Source: Arthrobacter sp. SDTb3-6 (GTDB lineage Bacteria; Actinomycetota; Actinomycetes; Actinomycetales; Micrococcaceae). From it: 64,000 nt of DNA. The position numbers and the translations under genes are program-made. Below, in pieces: positions 27,602 through 35,816 of this stretch. The stretch is from NCBI RefSeq assembly GCF_013376095.1, contig NZ_JAAMFN010000009.1, forward strand, positions 1 through 64,000. The letters run 5' to 3'. Within the stretch, counting starts at the first letter, position 1, and the number at the start of each line of letters is the position of its first letter. The notes beneath the pieces are model-generated. The model was not told where the DNA came from. It ran no database searches and saw only the letters and a list, made by a program, of their open reading frames with translations.

Positions 27602-28176
27602 GGCTGGCCCTCCAAGCGCAACGGGTCCCTTTCGGCTGGTGGTTCCGGTGGTGGCTGGTGCCTGGCTGGCTGGTGTTCGAGTTGCAGGGCCGCGTCCTGG
27701 CCGGCAAATTTGTCTGCCAGGAAGCGGCCGTGCGTGGACAGTTCCTCCACGGCACCGATGCGGATCTGGTTGAGCAGGTCTGCCAGGGTTTCCTCCAGCG
27801 TGGCCAGCTGTTCGGCGAACATGAAAGTTGCCTTGGATTCCTCGTCCTGGTGCGCGGGCGGCAGCGACAGGTAGGACTGCAGGGGCGAGGGGATGTAGTC
27901 GCAGATCATGGCATTGAGCAGCACGCGCTGTTCCGTGGAGCAGCCCCGGATGCCGATGTCCGCAACGGCCTCGCGCAGCAGGTCGCCCAGCTGGCGCAGC
28001 TGGGACGAAAGCAGCGGGGGCAGGCGGCTGCCGGAACGGCGCACCGCGGTCCGCAGCTTGTCCACGGAGACGCCCATTTGGGCGATCTCCGCAGCCACCG
28101 GGTCGGGCTGCGGGGCCGCCGGCACGGCAGGGGCCGGGCGGCCCCCAAAGAGGCCACCGGCAAAACGGCCAATCAT
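27589..28176 (-). CDS. Ter-operon helical protein of unknown function
   Basis: 195-residue mostly helical protein. After a Gly/Pro/Ala-rich N-terminus it has MGVSVDKLRTAVRRSGSRLP, LLSSQLRQLGDLLREAVADI, DYIPSPLQSYLSLPP and FAEQLATLEETLADLLNQIR; the final 35 residues are Gln/Pro/His-rich. No signal or membrane segment. I do not recognise a named family, though it sits directly after telA, where partner proteins of TelA are found in other clusters. ATG 28176 has GAGGAA six bases upstream; the longer open frame to 28392 is not needed. Confidence 0.72.
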   Translation of the reverse strand: MIGRFAGGLFGGRPAPAVPAAPQPDPVAAEIAQMGVSVDKLRTAVRRSGSRLPPLLSSQLRQLGDLLREAVADIGIRGCSTEQRVLLNAMICDYIPSPLQSYLSLPPAHQDEESKATFMFAEQLATLEETLADLLNQIRIGAVEELSTHGRFLADKFAGQDAALQLEHQPARHQPPPEPPAERDPLRLEGQPWHH

Positions 28177-28216
28177 CGTACGTTCCTCAAGTTCCGTCGT
28201 CGTTCCTTCAAGGCTA

Positions 28217-28245
28217 CTCCGGGCGGCCGGCAAAGCCGCCCGGAG
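28217..28245 (-). other. hairpin between telA and the downstream helical-protein gene
   Basis: Perfect 11-bp inverted repeat CTCCGGGCGGC / GCCGCCCGGAG with a 7-base loop, in the 79-bp gap after the telA stop. No T-run follows on the minus strand, so it is more likely a partial terminator or mRNA-processing/stability element tuning downstream genes than a full stop. Confidence 0.6.
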
Positions 28246-28255
28246 CGCCGCGGGG

Positions 28256-29449
28256 TCAGTCCCGGTCCGTCTGGCGGGAGCGTTCCAGGTAGGGCTTGGC
28301 CTTGGCCAGCCCGTCCTCAAGCGCATGGACGGTGCCCTCCATGTTCTTGGCGGCCGACGCGCGGAAGGTGTCGATGGCGTCCATGGTGGCAAAGACGTTG
28401 TCGAAGGCCTTCTGCAGCGTGTCCACGCTGACGCCGGAACTGGCCGCCTGCTGGTGGATGCGCACGGTCTGGTCCTTGAGCATCTCCGACGTCTTGAGGA
28501 TCATGTTGTTCGTGGTGGTGTTGATGGCGTCGATCTGGTCCAGCACCATCTTTTGGTTCGCCAGCGCCTGGGCCACGATCACGGCCGTGCGGAGGGCGGA
28601 GATGGTGGTGGTGCGGGCCCGGTCAACGCCCTTGATCAGTTCAAGGTTGTTCTTCCGGATCAGGTCCATGGCCAGGTAGCCCTGCACGGACACGGCCAGC
28701 TGCGTCAGGATGTCCTGGTGGCGCTGGCGGATGGGGAAGAGGACGTCCGCCTCAAGCTTTTGCGCCTGCTCCACCTGGCCGGAGGCGCGGGTGGCGTCAA
28801 TTTTTTCCACGCAGGCGTCGTCGAGGGCCTTGGCGAACACGGCGTATTCGCTCAGGCTTTGCATGGTCTCCCACAGCTTCACCTTTTCGCCCGCGAGGCT
28901 GGCATTGTCCTTCAGGAGCTCGTCCTGGCCGGCCATGAGCGACTTGATGATGGCATCGAGCTGGGTCTGGGCCGACTCGTACTTTTGGAAGTACCGGGCC
29001 AGCTTGTTCCCGCCCGGCAGGAAGCCGAGAATTTTCCGGCCCACACCCAAATCGGCGTTGTTCGGCGTGAGGTCCTCCACCGTGGTGCGCAGATCGTTCA
29101 GCGTGCCGGCCACCTGGGCCTGGGCGCTGTTGCCGCTGCGCTTGGCGCCGGCAATGGAGGTGGTGGAGCGTTCGAGCATGCGGCTGGAGGCTTCCGAGGA
29201 GGACGTCATCTCGGAGCCGGCCAGCTTGGTGATGCCGTCCACCTTGCTGCTGAATTCGGGGCTGCGCGCGTCAAAGGTGGCAATCTCGGAGATGAACTCG
29301 CGGGCCTGGCGGCTGATCTCCGTTTGGCGCTCCGCCGGGACGGGAACCATTCCGGGGGCCTGCTCGGGAGCCACGATCTCGGGTGCGTCGGGGGCCTTGA
29401 GGACCAGCGACACCTCGGCGTCGGTGGGAGGGGTGAGGGGGGAAGTCAT
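28256..29449 (-). CDS. telA: TelA toxic anion resistance protein
   Basis: 397-residue cytoplasmic, largely alpha-helical TelA/KlaA-family protein (toxic anion resistance, DUF1217-like older name). It shows the usual order: AREFISEIATFDARSPEF, SNSAQAQ-like central region (RSGNSAQAQVAGTLNDLR), FLPGGNKLARYFQKYESAQ, then long coiled helices including LEADVLFPIRQRHQDILTQL and LDQIDAINTTTNNMIL. TelA proteins accompany TerD in membrane-stress and tellurite-resistance operons; the biochemical role is not settled. It lies 43 bp after a terD gene on the same strand. Confidence 0.93.
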   Translation of the reverse strand: MTSPLTPPTDAEVSLVLKAPDAPEIVAPEQAPGMVPVPAERQTEISRQAREFISEIATFDARSPEFSSKVDGITKLAGSEMTSSSEASSRMLERSTTSIAGAKRSGNSAQAQVAGTLNDLRTTVEDLTPNNADLGVGRKILGFLPGGNKLARYFQKYESAQTQLDAIIKSLMAGQDELLKDNASLAGEKVKLWETMQSLSEYAVFAKALDDACVEKIDATRASGQVEQAQKLEADVLFPIRQRHQDILTQLAVSVQGYLAMDLIRKNNLELIKGVDRARTTTISALRTAVIVAQALANQKMVLDQIDAINTTTNNMILKTSEMLKDQTVRIHQQAASSGVSVDTLQKAFDNVFATMDAIDTFRASAAKNMEGTVHALEDGLAKAKPYLERSRQTDRD

Positions 29450-29492
29450 TGTTCAACCATTCTTCGTCAGACGAGGGAGCGGGTGGTGGGGA

Positions 29493-30074
29493 TCAGCCCA
29501 GCGGGACACCGAAGTCGGTGGCGATGCCGGCCAGGCCGGTGGCGTAGCCCTGGCCCACGGCCTTGAATTTCCATTCGGCACCGTTGCGGTAGACCTCGGC
29601 AAAAAGCATGGACGTCTCCGGGGCGGCGTCCTCGCTGAGGTCAAAGCGGACGATCTCCGCGTCGTTGGCCTGGTTGACGACGCGGCAGTAGGCCCCGCGC
29701 ACCTGGCCGAAGTTCTGGCGCCGCTCATCGGCCTTGTCGATGGAGACCACAATGACCACGCGTTCGACGTCGGCGGCCATCTTGGCGAGGTCGATCAGGA
29801 TGGTTTCGTCATCGCCCTCGCCGACGCCGGAGCGGTTGTCGCCCTGGTGGACCACGGAGCCGTCCTTGGCAGCGGGCTGGTTGTAGAAAATGAAGTCGTC
29901 GGCGGAGCGGACCTTGCCGTTGGCGCCGACCAGCAGGGCCGAGGCGTCCAGGTCGAAGGCCTCCCCGGTGGTGGTCCGGGGGTCCCAGCCCAATCCGACG
30001 AGGGCCTGCTGCAGGCCCGGGTCGGCCTTGGTCAGGGAGAGGTTGTTGCCTTTTTCAAGTGTCAGTCCAGCCAT
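29493..30074 (-). CDS. terD: TerD-family calcium-binding stress protein
   Basis: 193-residue TerD protein. Key motifs: [56 protein letters not shown] (acidic calcium site) and the C-terminal [19 protein letters not shown]. Nearly identical in layout to the 30207 copy, suggesting tandem duplication. TerD proteins bind calcium and are thought to act with TerC-like membrane proteins and TelA at the membrane surface during stress. Confidence 0.95.
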   Translation of the reverse strand: MAGLTLEKGNNLSLTKADPGLQQALVGLGWDPRTTTGEAFDLDASALLVGANGKVRSADDFIFYNQPAAKDGSVVHQGDNRSGVGEGDDETILIDLAKMAADVERVVIVVSIDKADERRQNFGQVRGAYCRVVNQANDAEIVRFDLSEDAAPETSMLFAEVYRNGAEWKFKAVGQGYATGLAGIATDFGVPLG

Positions 30075-30162
30075 GAAACCATTCCTTTGTGTGTGATTGA
30101 TTCAACTGTCCGGCGCTGCGGTGCACCGGGACTGCAGGTGGTGGGCCCACGCGCCCGGGGGT

Positions 30163-30194
30163 CCCAGGGAAGACGCGCCAGCGGCTTCCCTGGG
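30163..30194 (-). other. hairpin between two terD genes
   Basis: Perfect 10-bp stem CCCAGGGAAG / CTTCCCTGGG with 12-base loop, enclosed by a further CCCACGC/GCGTGGG pairing a little outside. It sits in the 132-bp gap between tandem terD genes on the minus strand, without a T-run. Possible attenuator or stability element giving different amounts of the TerD proteins. Confidence 0.6.
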
Positions 30195-30206
30195 AGGGCG
30201 TGGGGA

Positions 30207-30788
30207 CTAGTCGAGTACGATCCCGAAGTCCGTGGCGATGCCACGCAGGCCGTTGGCGTAGCCCTGGCCCACGGCCCGGAACTTCCATTCGGCACCGTTG
30301 CGGTAGATCTCGGCAAAGATCATGGATGTTTCCGAGGCCGCGTCCTCGGACAGGTCGTAGCGGACAATTTCCTGGTCGGACTGCTGGTTGACGACGCGGC
30401 AGAACGCACCGCGGACCTGGCCGAAGTTTTGGTTGCGGGCGTCGGCCTGGTCGATGGAAACCACGATGACCACCCGCTCGATGTCTGCCGAGACGGCGTC
30501 GAGGTTGACCAGGATCTGCTCGTCGTCGCCTTCGCCCTCGCCGGTGCGGTTGTCGCCCTGGTGGACGACAGAGCCGTCCTTGGCTTCCAGCTGGTTGTAA
30601 AAGATGAAGTCGTCGTTGCTGCGCACCCTGCCGTTCGCGCCAACCAGGATGGCGGAGGCGTCCAGGTCGAACTGCTGTCCGCTGGTGGTGCGCGGGTCCC
30701 AGCCCAGGCCCACGAGGGCCTGCTGTAGGCCGGGATCGGCCTTGGTGAGGGAGAGGTTGCTGCCCTTGGACAGTGTCAAAGATGCCAT
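30207..30788 (-). CDS. terD: TerD-family calcium-binding stress protein
   Basis: 193-residue TerD protein with all hallmark segments: [70 protein letters not shown] and the C-terminal EWKFRAVGQGY. Very similar to the 29493 copy (same length, same block structure). Part of the terC-like/terD/telA operon. Confidence 0.95.
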   Translation of the reverse strand: MASLTLSKGSNLSLTKADPGLQQALVGLGWDPRTTSGQQFDLDASAILVGANGRVRSNDDFIFYNQLEAKDGSVVHQGDNRTGEGEGDDEQILVNLDAVSADIERVVIVVSIDQADARNQNFGQVRGAFCRVVNQQSDQEIVRYDLSEDAASETSMIFAEIYRNGAEWKFRAVGQGYANGLRGIATDFGIVLD

Positions 30789-30817
30789 GGTTTGGACTCC
30801 TTTGCTGGTGGTGGTGG

Positions 30818-31408
30818 CTAGAGTGCGGCCGCGGCCGGCTGGATCAGGTCCATGGCGGTGCGCCCGTTGGCGCGGTCACCGATGGCCTTGAACGTCCACC
30901 CCGTGCCCTCGCGGGAAACCTTCGCCATGATCATGGCGGTGTGGTTGCCGGAATCGGTGAGCTGGAAACGGGCCACCTCGGGGGAGCCGGGCGTGGAGTC
31001 GTCAACGAGGCGGCAGAACGCGTTTTCGATCCGGTCGAAGGTCTGCCGGCTGTAGCTGCTGATGACAAACACGATCTGCGCCACTGCGGGGGACACGGCG
31101 GGGAGGTCCACCAGGATCTGCTCGTCGTCGCCTTCGCCTTCACCCGTCAGGTTGTCGCCCGTGTGGCGGGTGGAACCGTCCTTGCTCTGGAGCTGGTTGA
31201 AGAAGACGGTGTCCAGGGCCGTGCCTGCGGCGTCAAAGAAAATGGCCGACGCGTCCAGGTCAATCTCGGCAGCCTTTTTGGTGCCGAAGAAACCACGTTT
31301 CACCGGTGCGGCCGAATCCCAGCCGAGGCCCATGCGCACCCGGGTGAGGGAAGCTCCGTCGTTCTTCTTCAGCGAAAGTGACTGGCCTTTTTGCAAGCTA
31401 AGTCCCAT
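30818..31408 (-). CDS. terD: TerD-family protein
   Basis: 196-residue TerD protein, first terD in the operon. It has LSLKKNDGASLTRVRMGLGW, an insert with FFGTKKAAEIDLDASAIFFD, VFFNQLQSKDGSTRHTGDN, the acidic GEGEGDDEQI loop and the C-terminal FKAIGDRANGRTAMDLI. The basic insert after the first strand and the different C-terminus place it in another TerD branch than the two tandem copies. Follows the DUF475 gene with a 15-bp gap. Confidence 0.93.
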   Translation of the reverse strand: MGLSLQKGQSLSLKKNDGASLTRVRMGLGWDSAAPVKRGFFGTKKAAEIDLDASAIFFDAAGTALDTVFFNQLQSKDGSTRHTGDNLTGEGEGDDEQILVDLPAVSPAVAQIVFVISSYSRQTFDRIENAFCRLVDDSTPGSPEVARFQLTDSGNHTAMIMAKVSREGTGWTFKAIGDRANGRTAMDLIQPAAAAL

Positions 31409-31423
31409 GGTGGGGCCTCCTGG

Positions 31424-32542
31424 TTAGTTGGAAAGTTGCTTTACTTGAGGTAGCTCGTGGGCATGTAATCGTTTGTTGCGGATGATCGAGGAGATGAATG
31501 CGGCGCCGATGAACACCACGCCGATGACGCCGGTGACCACTTCATTGACCTCGATGCTGATGGTCAGCAGCAGGATGATGGACAGGGCTCCGATGGCCCA
31601 GTGGGCGCCGTGGTCCAGGTATTCAAACTCGTCCAGGGTGCCTTCGCGGACCAGGAACACGGTCAGTGAGCGGACGAAGATGGCGCCGATCAGGCCCAGG
31701 CCCATGGCGATGATGATGGGGTCGGAGGTGATGGCGAACGCGCCGATGACGCCGTCGAAGGAGAATGAGGCGTCAATGACTTCCAGGTACAGGAACAGCA
31801 TGAACGCGGCCTTGCCCACGGCCCTGCCCACGCCCTGGGTGGACTTTTTGGCGATCTTGGCCGCCTCGGCCTCCGTGTCCGCGGCATCGGTGTCCCCGTC
31901 CGCGTCGACGTCGAACAAGTCCCCGAGGCCGTTGACCAGCATGTAGGTGACCATGCCGAGGATGCCGGCGATGAGGACGTCGACTTCCTTGCCCGGACGC
32001 ACCATGGCGGCGGAGGCGACCAGGACCACCAGGGAGATGGCCATGGAGGCGCCGTGCAGGCGGCCGATGAACGCGAGCGGTTTCTCCAGGAAGCCGATCC
32101 AGTGGATGTCCCGTTCCTCAAACATGAAGTCCAGGAACAGCATGAGCAGGAACACCCCGCCAAACGCGGCAATCTGCGGGTGGGCGTCGTGGAGCAGGTA
32201 GGCATAGGTGCCCGGCGTGTGGATGTCGCCCTTTTCCAGGGCGAGTTCAACGGCCTGGACGGGATTGAGATTGGCGGTCACACCGACGATCAGCAGTGGG
32301 AAGGCGATGCGCATGCCCAGCACGGCGATCAGGATGCCGACGGTCAGGAAGATCCGCTGCCAGAAGGCGCTCATCTTTTCCAGGATGCGCGCATTGACCA
32401 CGGCGTTGTCAAAGCTGAGGCTGATTTCCAGGACGCCGAGGATTGCACAGAGCACCAGGGCCTCGACGCCGCCGTAGAAAAATGCCACAACCAAGGCCGC
32501 GGCGGAGATCCCGAAAGACCAGCCAAAGGTTTTCATGAACAC
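31424..32542 (-). CDS. DUF475/TerC-family integral membrane protein
   Basis: 372-residue membrane protein with about nine hydrophobic segments, DUF475 branch of the TerC superfamily. Conserved intramembrane acidic motifs are ISLSFDNAVVNARIL and VIDASFSFDGVIGAFA, typical of TerC-like metal-ion carriers. A cytoplasmic acidic loop (DVDADGDTDAADTEAEAA) may bind divalent ions. Likely the membrane partner of the TerD/TelA proteins, perhaps exporting manganese or another metal. GTG 32542 is chosen because GAGGAG lies 11 bases upstream and homologues begin with a residue pair before KTFGWSF; ATG 32536 is the alternative. Confidence 0.88.
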   Translation of the reverse strand: MFMKTFGWSFGISAAALVVAFFYGGVEALVLCAILGVLEISLSFDNAVVNARILEKMSAFWQRIFLTVGILIAVLGMRIAFPLLIVGVTANLNPVQAVELALEKGDIHTPGTYAYLLHDAHPQIAAFGGVFLLMLFLDFMFEERDIHWIGFLEKPLAFIGRLHGASMAISLVVLVASAAMVRPGKEVDVLIAGILGMVTYMLVNGLGDLFDVDADGDTDAADTEAEAAKIAKKSTQGVGRAVGKAAFMLFLYLEVIDASFSFDGVIGAFAITSDPIIIAMGLGLIGAIFVRSLTVFLVREGTLDEFEYLDHGAHWAIGALSIILLLTISIEVNEVVTGVIGVVFIGAAFISSIIRNKRLHAHELPQVKQLSN

Positions 32543-32636
32543 GCGGTGACAGACTCCTCGAGAGTTCCCGGCCTCGCAGGACCCGGGCGGTAACGGTCGG
32601 ATTCCAGCAACCCCCAACGGCCTGACGGCCCTGAAG

Positions 32637-32665
32637 ACTGTAGAGCTTTTATCAATTATCTCCAA
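32637..32665 (-). promoter_or_regulatory. putative promoter of the Ter operon
   Basis: On the minus strand, TTGGAG (32660-32665) and TACAGT (32637-32642) are separated by 17 bases, in an AT-rich island unlike the surrounding sequence. Transcription would begin near 32630, giving a leader of about 90 nt before the DUF475 start that contains a GGCC-GTCA-GGCC hairpin. The -35 match is weak. Confidence 0.4.
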
Positions 32666-32705
32666 TTGAGCGACTTATTCCTAATGGATGGGGAACAATC
32701 AAACT

Positions 32706-32726
32706 GGGAGCTTGCTGACAGCTCCC
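32706..32726. other. small inverted repeat upstream of the HsdR-N gene
   Basis: GGGAGCT / AGCTCCC, 7-bp stem with 7-base loop, in the intergenic region between the divergent DUF475 and 32808 genes. May be an operator or a hairpin in the 32808 leader. Confidence 0.4.
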
Positions 32727-32807
32727 GGGGTTTCACGTGGGCGGCAGCACGGGCAGCTGTGGCGTGTGGTCCGGCCGCACTGAAGACATGATTGAGGGGA
32801 ATCAAAA

Positions 32808-33950
32808 ATGGAACAACCGGCAAGGGACCAAACGGTAGTGGACGTGAGGGCAGGGGACGTGAAGGACATGGACGCCAAGACGCAGGCGCGGTTCCGCGCG
32901 CTGGGGGGATGGGCGGCCGCGGCGGCCGGAGACGGCCTGCGCGTGCCCGGGACGGCCGAGCTTGAACAGATTGCCCGGACGAAGGGCACCGCGGGCTGCG
33001 GCATCGATTCCCCGGCCGTTCGGGACTGGGCGGCCACCATGGACTGGATCATGGGACAGGCCGCGTTCGGCGTGGTGGATCCGCACCTGCAACTCCCCGA
33101 CCACCTGGTGAAGCCGGCGGACACGCTGGAGGCCCAGCCGGAGTCCGAGGCCCAGGCGCCCGCGGCCGGGCCGGCGACTGCGGAAAAACGGGCGCCCGAG
33201 CCCGGGGCGGCACCGGCGCCAAAGGGCAAGGGGGCCGCGGCGGGCAAGCGTCCTAAATGGGAGCTCGCGGCGATGGAGCAGGTCCGGGACGCGATGGCGC
33301 GCTATGCCAGGCCCCTGCAGGAGCTCCGTGCGCGGGACGCCAATGAAGGCGACACCCGCCTGGTGGTCACGGACCTGCTGTGTGAGGGACTGGACTATGA
33401 CAAGTTCCGGGACCTGACCACCGAATACATGGTCAGGCAGGACTTTGCCGACTATGGCGTGCGCATCGACAAGCAAATGGTGGCCTTCATTGAGGTCAAG
33501 CGCATCAGCCAGAAGCTCAACGAACGCCACCTCCGGCAGGTGCAGATGTATGCCGTGAACGAGGGCGTGGAGTGGATGGTGCTGACCAACGGGGCGGTGT
33601 GGCAGGCCTACCACCTCACGGGCGGTCTGCCGGTGGTGGTCAACATGGCCTTTGAAATCGACTTGTTGGGCCCGGCCCCCGAGGAGGAGAAGGCGGCCAT
33701 GATGTTCCTGCTCCACCGGGAGGCGCTCAAGCGCCGCCGGATCGACGACGTCTGGAAGCACCGTGCGGCCACCGAACCCGGCGCCCTGCTTGGCCTGATC
33801 CTCTCCGATGCAATGCTTGACCAAATCCGCAAGGAAGTTAAGCGCCGGACAGGCATCACCACCACCGCGGCGGACATCAGCGAAACCATCAAAACGGGGA
33901 TTGTCGACCCCAAGCTCATGGCCAGGTTGTACAAGTCGACGGAGCCGTAG
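32808..33950 (+). CDS. orphan HsdR N-terminal-type nuclease-domain protein
   Basis: 380 residues. The C-terminal half resembles the N-terminal nuclease domain of type I restriction HsdR subunits: NEGDTRLVVTDLLCEGLDYD, FADYGVRIDKQMVAFIEVKR (Asp ... Glu-x-Lys PD-(D/E)XK core), RHLRQVQMYAVNEGVEWMVL and NGAVWQAYHL. The first ~160 residues are different: a short acidic/helical region and an Ala/Pro/Glu-rich linker. There is no helicase, HsdM or HsdS nearby, so this is a stand-alone nuclease-like protein, role unknown. GAGGGG precedes the ATG. Divergent from the Ter operon. Confidence 0.75.
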   Translation: MEQPARDQTVVDVRAGDVKDMDAKTQARFRALGGWAAAAAGDGLRVPGTAELEQIARTKGTAGCGIDSPAVRDWAATMDWIMGQAAFGVVDPHLQLPDHLVKPADTLEAQPESEAQAPAAGPATAEKRAPEPGAAPAPKGKGAAAGKRPKWELAAMEQVRDAMARYARPLQELRARDANEGDTRLVVTDLLCEGLDYDKFRDLTTEYMVRQDFADYGVRIDKQMVAFIEVKRISQKLNERHLRQVQMYAVNEGVEWMVLTNGAVWQAYHLTGGLPVVVNMAFEIDLLGPAPEEEKAAMMFLLHREALKRRRIDDVWKHRAATEPGALLGLILSDAMLDQIRKEVKRRTGITTTAADISETIKTGIVDPKLMARLYKSTEP

Positions 33951-33960
33951 ACTGGCGCAC

Positions 33961-34971
33961 ATGACGACGCCTGAAATTGCCCTGCCGAAGGCCGAACTGC
34001 ACCTGCACATCGAGGGCACGCTGGAACCGGAGCTGATCCTGGAGCTGGCGGCACGCAACGGCATTGACCTGCCCTACGCCAGCCTCGGGGAACTGCGGGC
34101 CCGGTATGAGTTCACGGACCTGCAATCCTTCCTTGACCTCTATTACGCAAACATGGCCGTGCTGGTGGCGGAGGCCGACTTCGCGGACATGACCCGCGCC
34201 TACCTGCGGCGGGCCCGGGCTGCCGGCGTGCGGCACGCCGAGATCATGTTTGACCCGCAGGCCCACCTGGCGCGCGGTGTCCCGCTGACGACGGCGGTGG
34301 CCGGCATTGCCTCGGCGCTCGCCGGAAGCGGGGAGGAGTTTGGCATCAGCACCGCCCTCATCGCCGCCTTCCTGCGCGACCAGCCCGAAGCCGACGCCCT
34401 GGATGTGCTGGGGCAGCTCCTGGCCATGGATGCGCCCATCATCGGGATCGGGCTCGACTCGGCCGAGGTGGGCAATCCGCCGTCGAAATTTGTCAGGCTC
34501 TTCGACCGGGCGCGGGCGGCGGGGCTGCGGCTGGTGGCGCACGCCGGCGAGGAGGGGCCGCCGAGCTACGTCTGGGACACTCTGGACCTGCTGGGCGCCG
34601 AACGCATCGACCACGGGATCCGTGCCGTGGAGGATTCCCGGCTGGTGGCCCGGCTGGCTGCCGGGCAGGTGCCGCTGACGGTCTGCCCGCTCTCCAACGT
34701 GCGGCTGCGCGCCGTGGACACCCTGGCCGCCCATCCGCTGCCGCAGATGCTCGCCTCCGGGCTGAATGTCTGCGTCAATTCCGACGACCCGGCCTACTTT
34801 GGCGGCGACGCAGGCCACAACTTCCAGGCAGTGGTGGCGGAGTTCGGCTTTGACACGGACACGCTGGGGCGGCTGGCGGGCAACTCCATCCGCTCCTCCT
34901 TTGCCCCTGATGCCCGGAAGGCGGAGCTGCTGGCCGAACTTGCCGCGTGGCGCGCAGCGCAGGACGGTTAA
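33961..34971 (+). CDS. add: adenosine/adenine deaminase
   Basis: 336-residue zinc hydrolase deaminating adenosine or adenine. Metal and catalytic motifs: KAELHLHIEGTLEPE, HAGEEG with the catalytic Glu, ERIDHGIRAVED, and VNSDDPAYFGG. The SDDPAYFGG form is frequent in the adenine-deaminase-like branch, so the substrate could be adenine rather than adenosine. ATG 33961 lies seven bases after a TAGACT box whose TAG is the stop codon of the preceding gene; no ribosome site is seen, suggesting a leaderless transcript started inside the end of the upstream gene. Confidence 0.88.
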   Translation: MTTPEIALPKAELHLHIEGTLEPELILELAARNGIDLPYASLGELRARYEFTDLQSFLDLYYANMAVLVAEADFADMTRAYLRRARAAGVRHAEIMFDPQAHLARGVPLTTAVAGIASALAGSGEEFGISTALIAAFLRDQPEADALDVLGQLLAMDAPIIGIGLDSAEVGNPPSKFVRLFDRARAAGLRLVAHAGEEGPPSYVWDTLDLLGAERIDHGIRAVEDSRLVARLAAGQVPLTVCPLSNVRLRAVDTLAAHPLPQMLASGLNVCVNSDDPAYFGGDAGHNFQAVVAEFGFDTDTLGRLAGNSIRSSFAPDARKAELLAELAAWRAAQDG

Positions 34972-34985
34972 ACCACGGCCAGGAG

Positions 34986-35702
34986 CTAAATCACAGCCAG
35001 GAGCCGGCCGGCGGCCTGGGTCACCGGCACGGCCTGCTCGGCCAGCAGGACCGCACCCAGGCCGAGCATGATGATGCCGCTGGACAGCGTCACCACGCGG
35101 GCGCCACCGGGGCGGGAGCGCAGGAGCCTGCGGGCACCGGCCGCCACACCGGAGTAGACCACTGCCGCAGCCGTGACGAAGGACAGCCCCAGGACCACGG
35201 ACTGGACCGGGATGGAAAACGCCGCGTCCGGCCGGATGAACTGCGGCGTCAGGGCCACGAAGAACAGCAGGCCCTTCGGGTTGATGGCGCTCGTGCCAAA
35301 ACCCTGGAGGAAGGCGCGGCGCGCGCCGGAGCCGGCGGCGATTTCGCCGGACGGCCCCAAGGCGACCGTGCCGCCGTCGTCCGGCCCCGGAGTGCCCGGC
35401 CCCGCCGCGCTGAAGCCGGCGCCACGCCAGGACCTGGCAGTCACAAGGCCCAGCCACAGCAGGTAGAGCGCGCCGGCCACCGTGAGCCAGAGCAGCAGCG
35501 CGGGCATGGCCGCCATGAGCGCGGCGATGCCGGCGGCGAGCAGGACGGTGTGCATGACGTAGCCGCTGCACAGCCCTGCCACGGCCGGCACGAAGCTGCG
35601 CCGGCCCAGGCCCGCGGCAATGCAATATGCCCAGTCGGGCCCCGGCGTGCACGTCAGGGCGACGGCGATGATGAGGAAGCCGATGAGTGCCTGCGGGTCC
35701 AT
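34986..35702 (-). CDS. LysE/RhtB-family amino acid exporter
   Basis: 238-residue inner-membrane translocator with about six hydrophobic segments; hallmark ALTCTPGPDWAYCIAAGLGR near the N-terminus and FGTSAINPKGLLFFVALTPQ in the middle. A Gly/Pro-rich hydrophilic loop of about 35 residues separates segments 3 and 4. Start ATG 35702 has AGGAG six bases upstream. Divergent from an Lrp-family regulator, which probably induces it in response to an amino acid. Confidence 0.88.
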   Translation of the reverse strand: MDPQALIGFLIIAVALTCTPGPDWAYCIAAGLGRRSFVPAVAGLCSGYVMHTVLLAAGIAALMAAMPALLLWLTVAGALYLLWLGLVTARSWRGAGFSAAGPGTPGPDDGGTVALGPSGEIAAGSGARRAFLQGFGTSAINPKGLLFFVALTPQFIRPDAAFSIPVQSVVLGLSFVTAAAVVYSGVAAGARRLLRSRPGGARVVTLSSGIIMLGLGAVLLAEQAVPVTQAAGRLLAVI

Positions 35703-35816
35703 GGTTGCTCCTGCGTGCCGGGTCGGGACGGTGGTGCAAGCAAGCTTAGGAAAATCACAGGCAAATGTGCTTACCGAAAGTGTCTTAAAAACGCCGTTTC
35801 GCGCTAAGATCTTGCT

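Noticed and set aside
28710-30728. 672-codon frame antisense to telA and terD genes
   Set aside because: Internal repeats arise because the terD genes are paralogous; no independent coding evidence.
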